23,936 nt of DNA from Ilumatobacteraceae bacterium (GTDB taxonomy: Bacteria; Actinomycetota; Acidimicrobiia; Acidimicrobiales; Ilumatobacteraceae): assembly GCA_023257035.1 (NCBI GenBank), contig JALRDI010000238.1, forward strand, positions 1-23,936. Reading direction: 5' to 3'. The stretch's first letter is position 1, and each line of letters opens with the position of its first letter. The position numbers were made by a program, and so were the translations under genes. Under the pieces are notes generated by a model. It ran no database searches. It was given only the letters and a program-made list of their open reading frames with translations, and was not told the DNA's origin. Positions 5,494 through 13,582 of this stretch are shown here, in pieces.

Positions 5494-7809
5494 GTCGCGA
5501 CGGGTCGAATTCAACGCTTCGGTGATATCTGACGGTCGAATCGGAACCCTCGTCAAGTGAGAACGTCCCGCGCCAAACTGGTTTACTGCATCTTGGATTG
5601 CCGCGATGATCGCAGGTGTTGAGCTGATTGTTGGCGGCTCGCCAACACCCTTCGCTCCCATCGGTGCCTGTGGATCAGGTATTTCGATCAGCTCAGCGAC
5701 AACTGGTGGCATGTCGGCAATGGTCGGAATGAGATAGTCGGTGAACGACGGGTTCATGATTCTCCCATCCTGTTGAACGATTTCTTCCATTAGGGCGAGG
5801 CCTAGACCTTGGGCGATACCACCTTCAATTTGGCCAGTAACCGATAGCGGGTTGAGAGCACGACCAACGTCCTGAACGGTTGAGACCTCCACGACCCTCA
5901 CAAGTCCGAGTTCAACGTCAACGTCGACGATTGCTCGGTGACCAACGAACGCAAACGCCGTATGACATGCACCTTGACCATTTTCGTCAAGCGGGACTGT
6001 GGGCCGATGGCGGAATTCGACCTCTTCATCAAATTCAAGACCCTTGACGACTTCACTCATTAACTGTCGTTCGCCCGTCGCGGTGTTGACTATCGAATCT
6101 CCCTCAATGACAAGAGCGAAAGGGTCGCTGCCAGTGCTCGAGGCAACGTGTTCGAAAATCAGTTGACGCACTTTGAGGCACGCCGCCTCGACAGCGCCAC
6201 CGCTCATCCAAGTTTGACGGGAGGCCGAGGTTGATCCAGCAGAGCCGACACCCGTATCGATGGATTCGAGTGCAACGTCCTCGAGGCCAAGGGTGGTTCG
6301 TGCGATTTGCGGAGCGATCGTGATGAAGCCCTGTCCAACTTCGGCAGTTGCGAATTTGAGCGTCACCACTCCATCTCGAAGGGTGCAGCGAGCTGTGCTG
6401 TAGTCGTCAAACGCTTCGGAATACATCAGGTTCTTAATCGCAACTCCGTAGCCAACTCCACGTCGTACATCGCTTGCTCTCGTGGTGTTCCCCGCACCTC
6501 CGGGTCTGTGGTACGGGTGAGTCTCGACGTCATTGCCGTCGTCGGGGAATGGCATCCGTTCAAGGCCCTCAATGATTTGAAGAACGGGTGCAACGCTTTC
6601 TACAACTTGGCCGGTAATCAGTTTGTCGCCGGTTGACATCGCATTTCGACGGCGGATTTCTATCGGATCGAGTCCGCACGCGTGAGCGAGGAGATCCATC
6701 TGTCGCTCATGGGCGAAACACGCTTGGACGACCCCGAAACCTCTCATCGCTCCGCAAGGGAGATTGTTCGTTCGTACTGCTACTCCTCTGACCTCAGCGT
6801 TTTCACAGCGATATGGGCCCTGAGCATGTGTGACTGCGTTGACGAGAACTGCTGATGAGGTCGATGCGTAAGCACCGCCGTCAAACACAAATTCAGCCTC
6901 AACCTTGACCAGCTTTCCTTCCTTCGTGGCGTGATGCCGCATCCATATTTGAGCTGGATGACGGTGAACGTGGCCGAGGAAACTCTCACTGCGTGAGTAG
7001 TGCATTTTGACGGGGCGACCGGTTGCGAGGGCGAGGAGGCACACGTGCACCTGTAACGAAATATCCTCTCTTCCCCCGAATGCTCCGCCTACACCACCTA
7101 GCACGAGCCGAACGGAGCTCTCTGGAAGATCGAGGCACGCCGCTACTTGGCCAAGATCCTCATGCAGCCACTGTGTCGCAACATGGCATTCAACTCCTGC
7201 ACCATCGGCATCTGGAATTGCAAGCGCGGATTCAAGGCCAAGGAACGCCTGGTCCTGCATGCCGATCGTGTAGTGATCTTCAACAACAATGTCGCCGATA
7301 ACCGTGGTATCACCACAGATCACATTCTGCTCACGGATAACATTTCCGTCAGGGTGGATTGGCGGAGTGTCGGTATCCAAGGCAAGTCGCGCATCGATGA
7401 GCGGAGTGAGGGGCTCATATTCAACGACGATTGCTTCTAGAGCACGAGAGCAGATTTCTTCGTCGTCAGCAACAACTGCAGCAACTGGTTCACCGATATA
7501 CCGAACGACGTCGCTTGCGAAGACCGGTTGATCTGAGGCGATCAAGCCGTAGGTCGCCTTTCCGGGTACATCTTCAGCAGTAATAATGCGGTGGACGCCT
7601 GTCATGGCGCTCGCATCACTTGTGTCGATCCGAATGATCCGGGCGTGTTGGTGAGGTGACCGGAGTGTTTTGCCAATCAGCATGTTGTCGGCAGAGAGAT
7701 CTGACGAAAATTCGTAGGACCCTTCTGCCTTAGCGACGCCATCTGGCCGCACTGGAGATTGCCCTAAGCCGCCGTTAATGACGGACTCGCGAATGTCAAG
7801 GTCGCTCAT
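5491..7809 (-). CDS. pucD: Xanthine dehydrogenase, molybdopterin-binding subunit (PucD/XdhD-type)
   Basis: This 772-residue large subunit carries molybdenum cofactor and hydroxylates the purine. The active-site elements of xanthine dehydrogenases are visible. GGAFGGRED has Glu248 at the position of bovine Glu802. VHRHP has Arg283 at the place of Arg880. AMRGFG (354-359) contains the substrate-stacking Phe358. KGVGEPP has Glu724, the general base equivalent to Glu1261. The segment PCGAMRGFGVVQACFAHERQ is characteristic of the actinobacterial subunit D type rather than CO dehydrogenase, whose VAYRCSFR loop is absent. ATG 7809 overlaps the 2Fe-2S subunit stop (ATGA), so translation is coupled. 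The conserved Glu/Arg/Glu set supports a purine substrate, but other N-heterocycles are possible. Confidence 0.9.
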   Translation of the reverse strand: MSDLDIRESVINGGLGQSPVRPDGVAKAEGSYEFSSDLSADNMLIGKTLRSPHQHARIIRIDTSDASAMTGVHRIITAEDVPGKATYGLIASDQPVFASDVVRYIGEPVAAVVADDEEICSRALEAIVVEYEPLTPLIDARLALDTDTPPIHPDGNVIREQNVICGDTTVIGDIVVEDHYTIGMQDQAFLGLESALAIPDADGAGVECHVATQWLHEDLGQVAACLDLPESSVRLVLGGVGGAFGGREDISLQVHVCLLALATGRPVKMHYSRSESFLGHVHRHPAQIWMRHHATKEGKLVKVEAEFVFDGGAYASTSSAVLVNAVTHAQGPYRCENAEVRGVAVRTNNLPCGAMRGFGVVQACFAHERQMDLLAHACGLDPIEIRRRNAMSTGDKLITGQVVESVAPVLQIIEGLERMPFPDDGNDVETHPYHRPGGAGNTTRASDVRRGVGYGVAIKNLMYSEAFDDYSTARCTLRDGVVTLKFATAEVGQGFITIAPQIARTTLGLEDVALESIDTGVGSAGSTSASRQTWMSGGAVEAACLKVRQLIFEHVASSTGSDPFALVIEGDSIVNTATGERQLMSEVVKGLEFDEEVEFRHRPTVPLDENGQGACHTAFAFVGHRAIVDVDVELGLVRVVEVSTVQDVGRALNPLSVTGQIEGGIAQGLGLALMEEIVQQDGRIMNPSFTDYLIPTIADMPPVVAELIEIPDPQAPMGAKGVGEPPTISSTPAIIAAIQDAVNQFGAGRSHLTRVPIRPSDITEALNSTRRD

Positions 7810-8294
7810 GACCGGCCATTCTTCCGTTGCTGCACAACGACTTGAACTGCGTCAATGATCCGCCCGTATCCCGTGCATCGGCAAAGGTTTCCAGCGAGTC
7901 CTTCACGAATCTCGTCGACTGTCGGCTCGGGTGTGCGCTCAAGCAAATTTGTGGCCGCCATGATGAGACCCGGAGAGCAGAACCCGCATTGGATTGCACC
8001 AGATTCGACAAATGCAGTTTGAACGTCGGTCGAGCCACCAAGTCCTTCCACGGTGACGACGGAGCAGTTCGTGACCGAGGCTGCAAGTACTAAGCAAGAG
8101 CAGACCAAGTTGCCGTCGAGTAAAACTGAGCACGACCCGCACTCGCCCTCTTCGCACGCGCCTTTCGATCCTGTGAGACCGAGTCGATCTCGCAGAACGG
8201 TGAGAAGGCTCTCGCCGGGATAACTATCGGTTACGCGATGTCGATTGCCATTTATCGACAACTCAAAATGTCGTTCGTCACTTTTCGATGTCAT
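7806..8294 (-). CDS. pucE: Xanthine dehydrogenase, 2Fe-2S iron-sulfur subunit
   Basis: This 162-residue small subunit holds two [2Fe-2S] clusters that pass electrons from the molybdenum centre to FAD. The ferredoxin-like N-terminal cluster uses Cys47, Cys52, Cys55 and Cys67 (CEEGECGSC, then C after 11 residues). The helical C-terminal cluster uses Cys103 and Cys106 (QCGFC) and Cys138 and Cys140 (LCRC). Spacing and length are standard for the family. It overlaps the FAD subunit upstream and the Mo subunit downstream by 4 nt each, as ATGA. This is the tight three-gene coupling expected of a stoichiometric complex. Confidence 0.95.
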   Translation of the reverse strand: MTSKSDERHFELSINGNRHRVTDSYPGESLLTVLRDRLGLTGSKGACEEGECGSCSVLLDGNLVCSCLVLAASVTNCSVVTVEGLGGSTDVQTAFVESGAIQCGFCSPGLIMAATNLLERTPEPTVDEIREGLAGNLCRCTGYGRIIDAVQVVVQQRKNGRS

Positions 8295-9163
8295 AACGAT
8301 TTCCTCAGCGTTGTGAGACCCTGCTCAATGAGTCGTTTTGTCAGAACGCCTACCGCATGCTTTCGATATGCCGCAGTCGACCTGTGGTCGTCAATCGGGG
8401 TAGCCGACGCTCTTGTCATTTCGACGACCGTTTCGAGATCTGCACTGGTGATTGATGCGATTTCCCAATTAATGGTGGTGCCCGCAAATTGAGAGGCTTC
8501 TGTCGACAAAATGACTGTGGGGCCAACAGAACCGAGAGCAATTCGGCAGGTGTTGGACTCAGATGACAACACGACAGCAACTCCGGCGACCGAAATCACC
8601 ATGGCATTCCGAGTCCCAATTTTCGAATAGCCCTGCCATCCCTCAGTGATCGGAATGTCGACGCGCTCAATAAATTCATCCCGCTCGAGAACGTTCTTCT
8701 TTGGTGCGATTGCAAACTCAGATACTGCGACGGTCCGTTGCCCTCTGCTTGATGTAAGCACGAGGGTTGCGTCAAGTGCCACCAGTGCACACACGCCATC
8801 GCCTGCCGGACTCGCGGTAGCGAGATTGCCGCCAATAGTTCCTGCAGTACGAATCTGATGACTGCCGACGGTCCGAGCAGCTTGGCTCAGGCAGGGTGCA
8901 ATTTCGGCGATCGGAGCAGTAAGAAGGTCGTCCCATCTGACGCCGGCGCCAAGCCTGAGAACTTGCTGTTGATAATCAACTTCGACGGTGGACAACTCTG
9001 CAACCAAACGGAGGTCGACGATGAGATCGTCCGGCGCAAGCCGTGTTGAACCATGATTCAGTCCAACCATGAAGTCGGTACCTCCTGCGAGCAACACGGT
9101 GTGTGACTCTTCGTCAAGAAGTTCGGTGAGTTCACCGATTGAGCGAGGATGAGCAACAGGCAC
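8291..9163 (-). CDS. pucC: Xanthine dehydrogenase, FAD-binding subunit
   Basis: This 290-residue medium subunit belongs to the FAD-binding family shared by xanthine dehydrogenase and CO dehydrogenase. It shows LLAGGTDFMVG (residues 24-34) and TAGTIGGNLATASPAGD, the two segments that hold the FAD pyrophosphate. It passes electrons to NAD or another acceptor. The start is GTG 9163. There is no Shine-Dalgarno, but TAGAAT stands 7 nt upstream, fitting a leaderless first gene of the operon. It is divergent from the P450 gene across 112 bp. Confidence 0.92.
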   Translation of the reverse strand: MPVAHPRSIGELTELLDEESHTVLLAGGTDFMVGLNHGSTRLAPDDLIVDLRLVAELSTVEVDYQQQVLRLGAGVRWDDLLTAPIAEIAPCLSQAARTVGSHQIRTAGTIGGNLATASPAGDGVCALVALDATLVLTSSRGQRTVAVSEFAIAPKKNVLERDEFIERVDIPITEGWQGYSKIGTRNAMVISVAGVAVVLSSESNTCRIALGSVGPTVILSTEASQFAGTTINWEIASITSADLETVVEMTRASATPIDDHRSTAAYRKHAVGVLTKRLIEQGLTTLRKSL

Positions 9164-9170
9164 GAGTTGA

Positions 9171-9176
9171 ATTCTA
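9171..9176 (-). promoter_or_regulatory. Candidate -10 box of the xanthine dehydrogenase operon
   Basis: On the minus strand TAGAAT lies 7 nt before GTG 9163, predicting a leaderless mRNA. No convincing -35 was found at the usual distance. On the opposite strand a perfect TTGACA occurs at 9231-9236 upstream of the P450 gene, but no good -10 follows it at 16-18 nt. Confidence 0.5.
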
Positions 9177-9275
9177 GAAGTTGCAGACGATGGCAGGCGT
9201 TAACGAGCTCATCGTTAGGGGCGATGCGCCTTGACAGTCCATTTATTCTTTTCAACAGACAATTTGGGGAGCGTT

Positions 9276-10490
9276 ATGGCATACGACCACTCGCAGACAG
9301 ATGAACCTCCAGTAACAGACTGGCTCCACGACTGGGATTGGCTTGATCCGGCCTGGGGAGTGGATGCGATCTCGATTTGGAACAGCATTCGAGAACAATG
9401 TCCAGTTGCGAGCACTGAGCGATATGGGAGAGCCTTTCTTCCAGTGACGATGGAAGCTGTCCAGGCAATTGCACAGGACACAGAACATTTCTCCTCTTGG
9501 CGTGTTTCCGTTGCTCGACCTGACGCTCCCCCGCGAGCTGCACCACCAATTACCTCTGATCCTCCTGACCATCACGGGCATCGTCGGCTGCTCCTTCCAT
9601 CGTTTAATCCGAAGGCGATTGCTTTGATGGAGGACGACATGAGGAAGTTTTGTCGAAACCTCATTTCACAAATTGGAGACACCGACGTCGCCGATGCAGC
9701 TGAGCAATACAGTCAGCACATTCCGGTGCACGGAATTTGTTCAATGCTCGGTGTTCCGGAATCTGACGCTGACATGTTCCGAGATTGGATTTATCGCAAC
9801 TTCCAACTCGCCCCTAAAGACCTTGATGAGCGGATGCGTGTTATTGCAGAGATGGTTGCCTACTCATCGGCCGCCCTTGCCGAGCGGCGGCGAGAACCGA
9901 AGGACGATCTACTAACCCTCATCGCGCACGCCGAAATTGATGGTGAAACAGTTTCAGAAGAGCTTCAAGTTGGTTATGTCCAGCTCATGGTGCTCGCCGG
10001 AATCGATACGACGTGGAGTGCTATTGGATCTGGACTGTGGCATTTCGCTCAGCATCCCGACCAGCGCAAACGTTTGGTAGCTGTGCCGAATGGCGATGCT
10101 CTCTGGGTTCAAGCCGTTGAGGAAGTGCTGAGGTTTTACGCTCCCGTCACAATGGCACGCCAAGTCATCGGGGAGACCGAGATTTCAGGGTGCCCAATGC
10201 ACGCTGGTGATCAGACCTTGGTTACGTTCCCGGCTGCGAATCACGACCCAGCAGCGTTCGACCGTCCTGAAGAATTCGACATCGATAGAGAACGAAACCG
10301 CCACGTCGCATTTGGACTCGGGATTCACCGGTGCCTCGGTTCAAATCTCGCACGACTTGAACTCACCGTTGCCCTTCAGGAATGGCTTCGGGCGTTCCCT
10401 AACTACGACCTCGACCCAAATGGGGAAACGACGTGGGCGAACGGTCAAGTACGCGGGCCAAGAAATATTCCGGTAGTACTCAACAGATAA
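9276..10490 (+). CDS. Cytochrome P450
   Basis: This 404-residue soluble bacterial P450 is a haem-thiolate monooxygenase that needs ferredoxin and reductase partners, neither encoded here. The I-helix oxygen-activation motif AGIDTT is at residues 241-246. The K-helix ExxR is Glu283-Val-Leu-Arg286. The haem loop FGLGIHRCLGSNLA has Cys353 as iron ligand. ITSDPPDHHGHRRL is the usual C-helix segment. ATG 9276 is chosen over an upstream TTG (9231) because GGGGAG lies 4 nt before it. The substrate is unknown. The gene is divergent from the xanthine dehydrogenase operon and 27 nt upstream of a TauE/SafE-type permease, so those two plus-strand genes are probably co-transcribed. Confidence 0.93.
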   Translation: MAYDHSQTDEPPVTDWLHDWDWLDPAWGVDAISIWNSIREQCPVASTERYGRAFLPVTMEAVQAIAQDTEHFSSWRVSVARPDAPPRAAPPITSDPPDHHGHRRLLLPSFNPKAIALMEDDMRKFCRNLISQIGDTDVADAAEQYSQHIPVHGICSMLGVPESDADMFRDWIYRNFQLAPKDLDERMRVIAEMVAYSSAALAERRREPKDDLLTLIAHAEIDGETVSEELQVGYVQLMVLAGIDTTWSAIGSGLWHFAQHPDQRKRLVAVPNGDALWVQAVEEVLRFYAPVTMARQVIGETEISGCPMHAGDQTLVTFPAANHDPAAFDRPEEFDIDRERNRHVAFGLGIHRCLGSNLARLELTVALQEWLRAFPNYDLDPNGETTWANGQVRGPRNIPVVLNR

Positions 10491-10517
10491 CTGATCCGCC
10501 TGCCAGACTGACCGGTC

Positions 10518-11252
10518 TTGGACTTCCCAGCCGTCTCGGAAATTATTCCTGTCGTTCTCATTGTCGGCATCGCTGCCTGCATTTTCATGATCGCCGGTTT
10601 TGGGTTTGCCCTGTTTGCGGTGCCTTCGATCAGTCTGTTCATGCCGGTAACCGAATCGGTCGCACTCATTGCACTTCTTGGACTCACGAGTGTGCTCCGT
10701 CAGTCGGTTGTTCTTCGAAACCAGGTTGATCGCGCAAGTGCGGTCCGCTTTTCGCTCTTCGCTGTTGCAGGAATGCCGGTCGGATTTTGGATCGTGACTG
10801 CCATTTCCGATCAAGCACTACGGATATTTCTTGGCGTTAGCACGATCATTGCAACGTTCGTATTACTCCGTAGGACGGAAAATCACTCTTCTCATCAATC
10901 GGTTGAGAACGGCTTCGCCTTCATCTCAGGAGTCCTCAACACGTCGATAGGGACAAACGGGTCACCGTTGGTATTCGCGCTTGAAGGTCGTCGGCTTACG
11001 CCAGATCAATTTCGAGGAACTATTGCGGTCATTTTTGCCGTGAGCGGAATCGTGACGACCACAATTTTCGCGTTCGACGGGCGGTACACAACCCGACTGT
11101 TATTGCTCGCCTGTTGTGCCTTGCCAACCTGGTTCGTAGGGACATTGTTGGGTAGCAGAGTTGCGGAGCGAATCAATCAGCAGCAGTTTCGTGCGTCGGT
11201 TTTGTGTCTTCTTGGGATCACTGGGATTTCTACATTGATTTCTGCGCTGTAG
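10518..11252 (+). CDS. TauE/SafE (DUF81) family membrane permease
   Basis: This is a 244-residue very hydrophobic protein with about eight predicted membrane helices. It has the two-halves layout of the TauE/SafE family: a glycine-rich first helix pair (IAACIFMIAGFGFALFAVPS), a charged loop near 125-135 (RRTENHSSHQSVENG), and the second-half counterpart SGVLNTSIGTNGSPLVFAL. Members export or take up organosulfur or small carboxylate anions such as sulfite, sulfoacetate or taurine-derived products. Start is TTG 10518, which is uncertain because no Shine-Dalgarno precedes it. Linkage to the P450 gene suggests a shared pathway, but there is no direct evidence for the solute. Confidence 0.82.
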   Translation: MDFPAVSEIIPVVLIVGIAACIFMIAGFGFALFAVPSISLFMPVTESVALIALLGLTSVLRQSVVLRNQVDRASAVRFSLFAVAGMPVGFWIVTAISDQALRIFLGVSTIIATFVLLRRTENHSSHQSVENGFAFISGVLNTSIGTNGSPLVFALEGRRLTPDQFRGTIAVIFAVSGIVTTTIFAFDGRYTTRLLLLACCALPTWFVGTLLGSRVAERINQQQFRASVLCLLGITGISTLISAL

Positions 11253-11279
11253 AGACTGAACAATTTATTCTTCGGTGGC

Positions 11280-11309
11280 TTGCAGGTGACGAGCGTCACA
11301 ATGTACATT
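11280..11309 (+). promoter_or_regulatory. Candidate dpp promoter with operator-like dyad
   Basis: TTGCAG (11280-11285) and TACATT (11304-11309) are separated by 18 bp. That spacer contains the dyad GTGACG-AG-CGTCAC (11286-11299). A repressor bound there would block RNA polymerase. The -10 fits TANNNT, but the -35 matches the consensus only in its first three bases. Transcription would start near 11316. Confidence 0.45.
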
Positions 11310-11315
11310 TCGTAC

Positions 11316-11341
11316 ACCACCTCTGGTCGAAGTGAGGTGGT
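11316..11341 (+). other. Leader hairpin of the dpp mRNA
   Basis: ACCACCTC (11316-11323) and GAGGTGGT (11334-11341) form an 8-bp stem with a 10-nt loop. It would lie at the very 5' end of the predicted transcript. No U-run follows, so it is not a terminator; a stabilising 5' hairpin is the simplest idea. Confidence 0.45.
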
Positions 11342-11364
11342 CTCCAGGGGGACTTCGACATGTT

Positions 11365-11373
11365 GGGAGGGGG
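11365..11373 (+). promoter_or_regulatory. Ribosome binding site selecting TTG start of dppD
   Basis: GGGAGGGGG lies 5 nt before TTG 11379. This supports the shorter protein over a reading frame that could begin about 100 nt upstream at TTG 11280, inside the predicted promoter. Confidence 0.75.
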
Positions 11374-11378
11374 TTGCG

Positions 11379-12470
11379 TTGTCATCGGTAGACGGATCGT
11401 CTTCGACACCATTACTCTCGGTACGCAATCTACGAACCCATTTTGATGTCGGTGGACATGCAGTCAAAGCAGTTGACGGTGTCTCGTTCGTCGTCCATGA
11501 GGGAATGACACTCGGCGTCGTGGGCGAGTCTGGGAGTGGAAAGACAGTGCTCTCCCGCTCGATCATGGGTATCAACACTGCGAGCAACGCGTCCACGACT
11601 GGGTCTGTGCGTTACAACGGAACCGAATTGATCGGAAAGAGTAAGCGCGAGCTCAGAGATTTCTGGGGCGAAGAGATGGCCATGGTCTTCCAAGATCCAA
11701 TGACCTCACTCAATCCCGTTGTTCGCATTGGCCGCCAACTGACAGAACACCTTAGGGCTCATAAGAAGATGTCGAAGGCAGCCGCTACCGAACTTGCCAT
11801 CCAATTGTTGACATGGGTCAGAATCCCAGAGCCAGAGCAGCGCCTCTCGAACTATCCACATCAAATGTCAGGGGGTATGCGCCAGCGAGTGTGTATTGCG
11901 ATTGCTCTTGCCTGCTCCCCTCATTTGCTGTTTGCTGATGAGCCGACCACCGCTCTTGACGTGACGGTGCAGCACCAGATTCTTAATCTGCTGAGTCAGC
12001 AGCAGTCAGAACGCAAGATGGGAATGGTGCTTGTCACCCACGATCTTGGTGTGGTCGCAACCCGAACCGATGAAATCGCAGTCATGTATGCGGGAAAGAT
12101 TGTCGAGAAGGCATCAACGTCGACGCTGTTCAGCGACATGCGTCATCCGTATACGCAGTCATTGTTCTGGTCGATTCCCAAGACCTCCGAGCCCAAACAC
12201 ACTCGGTTAAGCGCAATCGTTGGTCGCCCGCCAAACCTTGCAGCACTTCCAGTCGGATGTTCGTTCGCAGATCGATGTCCGTATGTCCAGCCGATCTGCC
12301 GCGAGGTGGAACCTCAACTCACAACAGACTCAAACCATTCGTTCGCCTGTCATCTTCCCGTTGGAAGCGCTGACGCAGATGCTGCGCTTTCTTCGAACAT
12401 TGCTCAAGGACTCGCTCAATCAGAGGCCGCAGCAATCCGGCGAGACGCGCAAACCGGAGCCTCGGCGTAA
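11379..12470 (+). CDS. dppD: Dipeptide/oligopeptide ABC transporter ATP-binding protein (DppD/OppD)
   Basis: This 363-residue ATPase subunit powers peptide import on the cytoplasmic face. Walker A is GESGSGKT at residues 49-56, the ABC signature is MSGGMRQR, and Walker B is LLFADEPTTALD, followed by the H-loop VTHDLG. The C-terminal oligopeptide-transporter extension is present, with its cysteine pattern CSFADRCPYVQPIC, which in some homologues holds an iron-sulfur cluster. It is the first of five genes of a complete importer, and its TAA stop shares one base with the ATG of dppF. The actual substrate may be di- or oligopeptides or another solute of this family. Confidence 0.93.
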   Translation: MSSVDGSSSTPLLSVRNLRTHFDVGGHAVKAVDGVSFVVHEGMTLGVVGESGSGKTVLSRSIMGINTASNASTTGSVRYNGTELIGKSKRELRDFWGEEMAMVFQDPMTSLNPVVRIGRQLTEHLRAHKKMSKAAATELAIQLLTWVRIPEPEQRLSNYPHQMSGGMRQRVCIAIALACSPHLLFADEPTTALDVTVQHQILNLLSQQQSERKMGMVLVTHDLGVVATRTDEIAVMYAGKIVEKASTSTLFSDMRHPYTQSLFWSIPKTSEPKHTRLSAIVGRPPNLAALPVGCSFADRCPYVQPICREVEPQLTTDSNHSFACHLPVGSADADAALSSNIAQGLAQSEAAAIRRDAQTGASA

Positions 12471-13471
12471 TGGCGGGATCAGGTACCTCTCACCTGCGGC
12501 AACACGAAGATGTCGTGCTGCGAGTTGAGAATCTCACCGTTGAATTCCCAGCGAAGGGTGGCAAGGTCGTACATGCTGTCAGTGGCATCAGTTTTGATGT
12601 ATTGCGTGGGGAAACCCTCGGACTGGTCGGTGAGTCTGGATGCGGAAAATCGACCACGGGACGTGCACTCCTTCAGTTGCCTGCGCCAACTGGCGGGTCT
12701 GTTCAACTCGATGGCGAAGAGTTGACCTCGCTCAATCGGTCCGCAATGACATCTCGCAGGACCGATATACAGATGATCTTTCAGGACCCCATCTCGTCGC
12801 TGAACCCACGTCGGACAATCGGCAAGATCGTTGCGGAACCACTTGAGGTGTGGGGCCCTAAGGCTGAGGACGAACAGTGGAAACTTGTCTCTGAAATTCT
12901 TGATGCGGTTGGTATTGACCCCGATAGTGCTCGATACAAGCGCCCGCACGAATACTCGGGTGGCCAGTGCCAACGTATTTCAATTGCACGTGCGCTCGTC
13001 ATGGAGCCAAAGGTCATTATTTGCGACGAACCGGTGTCAGCTCTTGATGTTTCCGTTCAGGCGCAGATTCTCAACATGTTGGAGGATTTGAAAGCCAAAT
13101 ATGGTCTGACGCTGGTGTTCATCGCCCACGACCTTGCCGTCGTAAAAAACATCAGCGACCGAGTTGCTGTGATGTACCTCGGAAAGATGTGTGAGATTTC
13201 CGAATCGGATGAGTTGTATGCACGTCCAGCACATCCGTATACGCGCTTGCTGATGGATTCACATCCCGAGCCAAACCCGAATGCTGAGATTGATGAATCG
13301 GTCGTTCTTGGTGGCGAAATTCCAAGCCCGATCAACCCGCCTTCAGGCTGTCGATTCCGAACAAGGTGTCCATTCGCAGATGAACGTTGTGCCGCCGAAG
13401 AGCCAACCATGACGATGGTCTCCGAGGGTCATTACGTCGCCTGCCATCACCCATTGGCTGAGGCTTCATAA
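12470..13471 (+). CDS. dppF: Dipeptide/oligopeptide ABC transporter ATP-binding protein (DppF/OppF)
   Basis: This 333-residue second ATPase forms the heterodimer with DppD. Walker A is GESGCGKS (54-61), the signature is YSGGQCQR, Walker B is VIICDEPVSALD, and the H-loop is IAHDLA. The C-terminus carries CRFRTRCPFADERC, the same cysteine-rich extension as its partner. ATG 12470 overlaps the dppD stop by one base (TAATG), which favours re-initiation and balanced synthesis. Length and motifs are typical and the gene is intact. Confidence 0.94.
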   Translation: MAGSGTSHLRQHEDVVLRVENLTVEFPAKGGKVVHAVSGISFDVLRGETLGLVGESGCGKSTTGRALLQLPAPTGGSVQLDGEELTSLNRSAMTSRRTDIQMIFQDPISSLNPRRTIGKIVAEPLEVWGPKAEDEQWKLVSEILDAVGIDPDSARYKRPHEYSGGQCQRISIARALVMEPKVIICDEPVSALDVSVQAQILNMLEDLKAKYGLTLVFIAHDLAVVKNISDRVAVMYLGKMCEISESDELYARPAHPYTRLLMDSHPEPNPNAEIDESVVLGGEIPSPINPPSGCRFRTRCPFADERCAAEEPTMTMVSEGHYVACHHPLAEAS

Positions 13472-13530
13472 TGCCAGCGATGCACAACCAAGTCGTTATC
13501 AAAGATCGTTGTGGCGATATGCCACTCCGA

Positions 13531-13557
13531 TCCTTCATGACTCCCGATCATGGAGGA
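13531..13557 (+). other. Intergenic hairpin upstream of the binding-protein gene
   Basis: TCCTTCATGA (13531-13540) pairs with TCATGGAGGA (13548-13557) as a 10-bp RNA stem with one G-U pair and a 7-nt loop. It ends 25 nt before ATG 13583, and no U-run follows. Its position between the ATPase genes and the binding-protein gene fits an mRNA processing or stabilising element. It also argues against ATG 13550 as a start, since that codon would be buried in the stem. Confidence 0.55.
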
Positions 13558-13582
13558 GCAAACACTTATCAAGGGAACCAAA

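Noticed and set aside
9231..9263. A P450 promoter based on the perfect TTGACA at 9231.
   Set aside because: No TANNNT lies at a 15-19 bp spacing; the nearest candidates are 7 or 21 bp away, so I did not call a full promoter.
11280..11378. A longer DppD beginning at TTG 11280.
   Set aside because: The extra residues do not resemble the family, the segment holds promoter-like and dyad sequences, and TTG 11379 has a strong Shine-Dalgarno.
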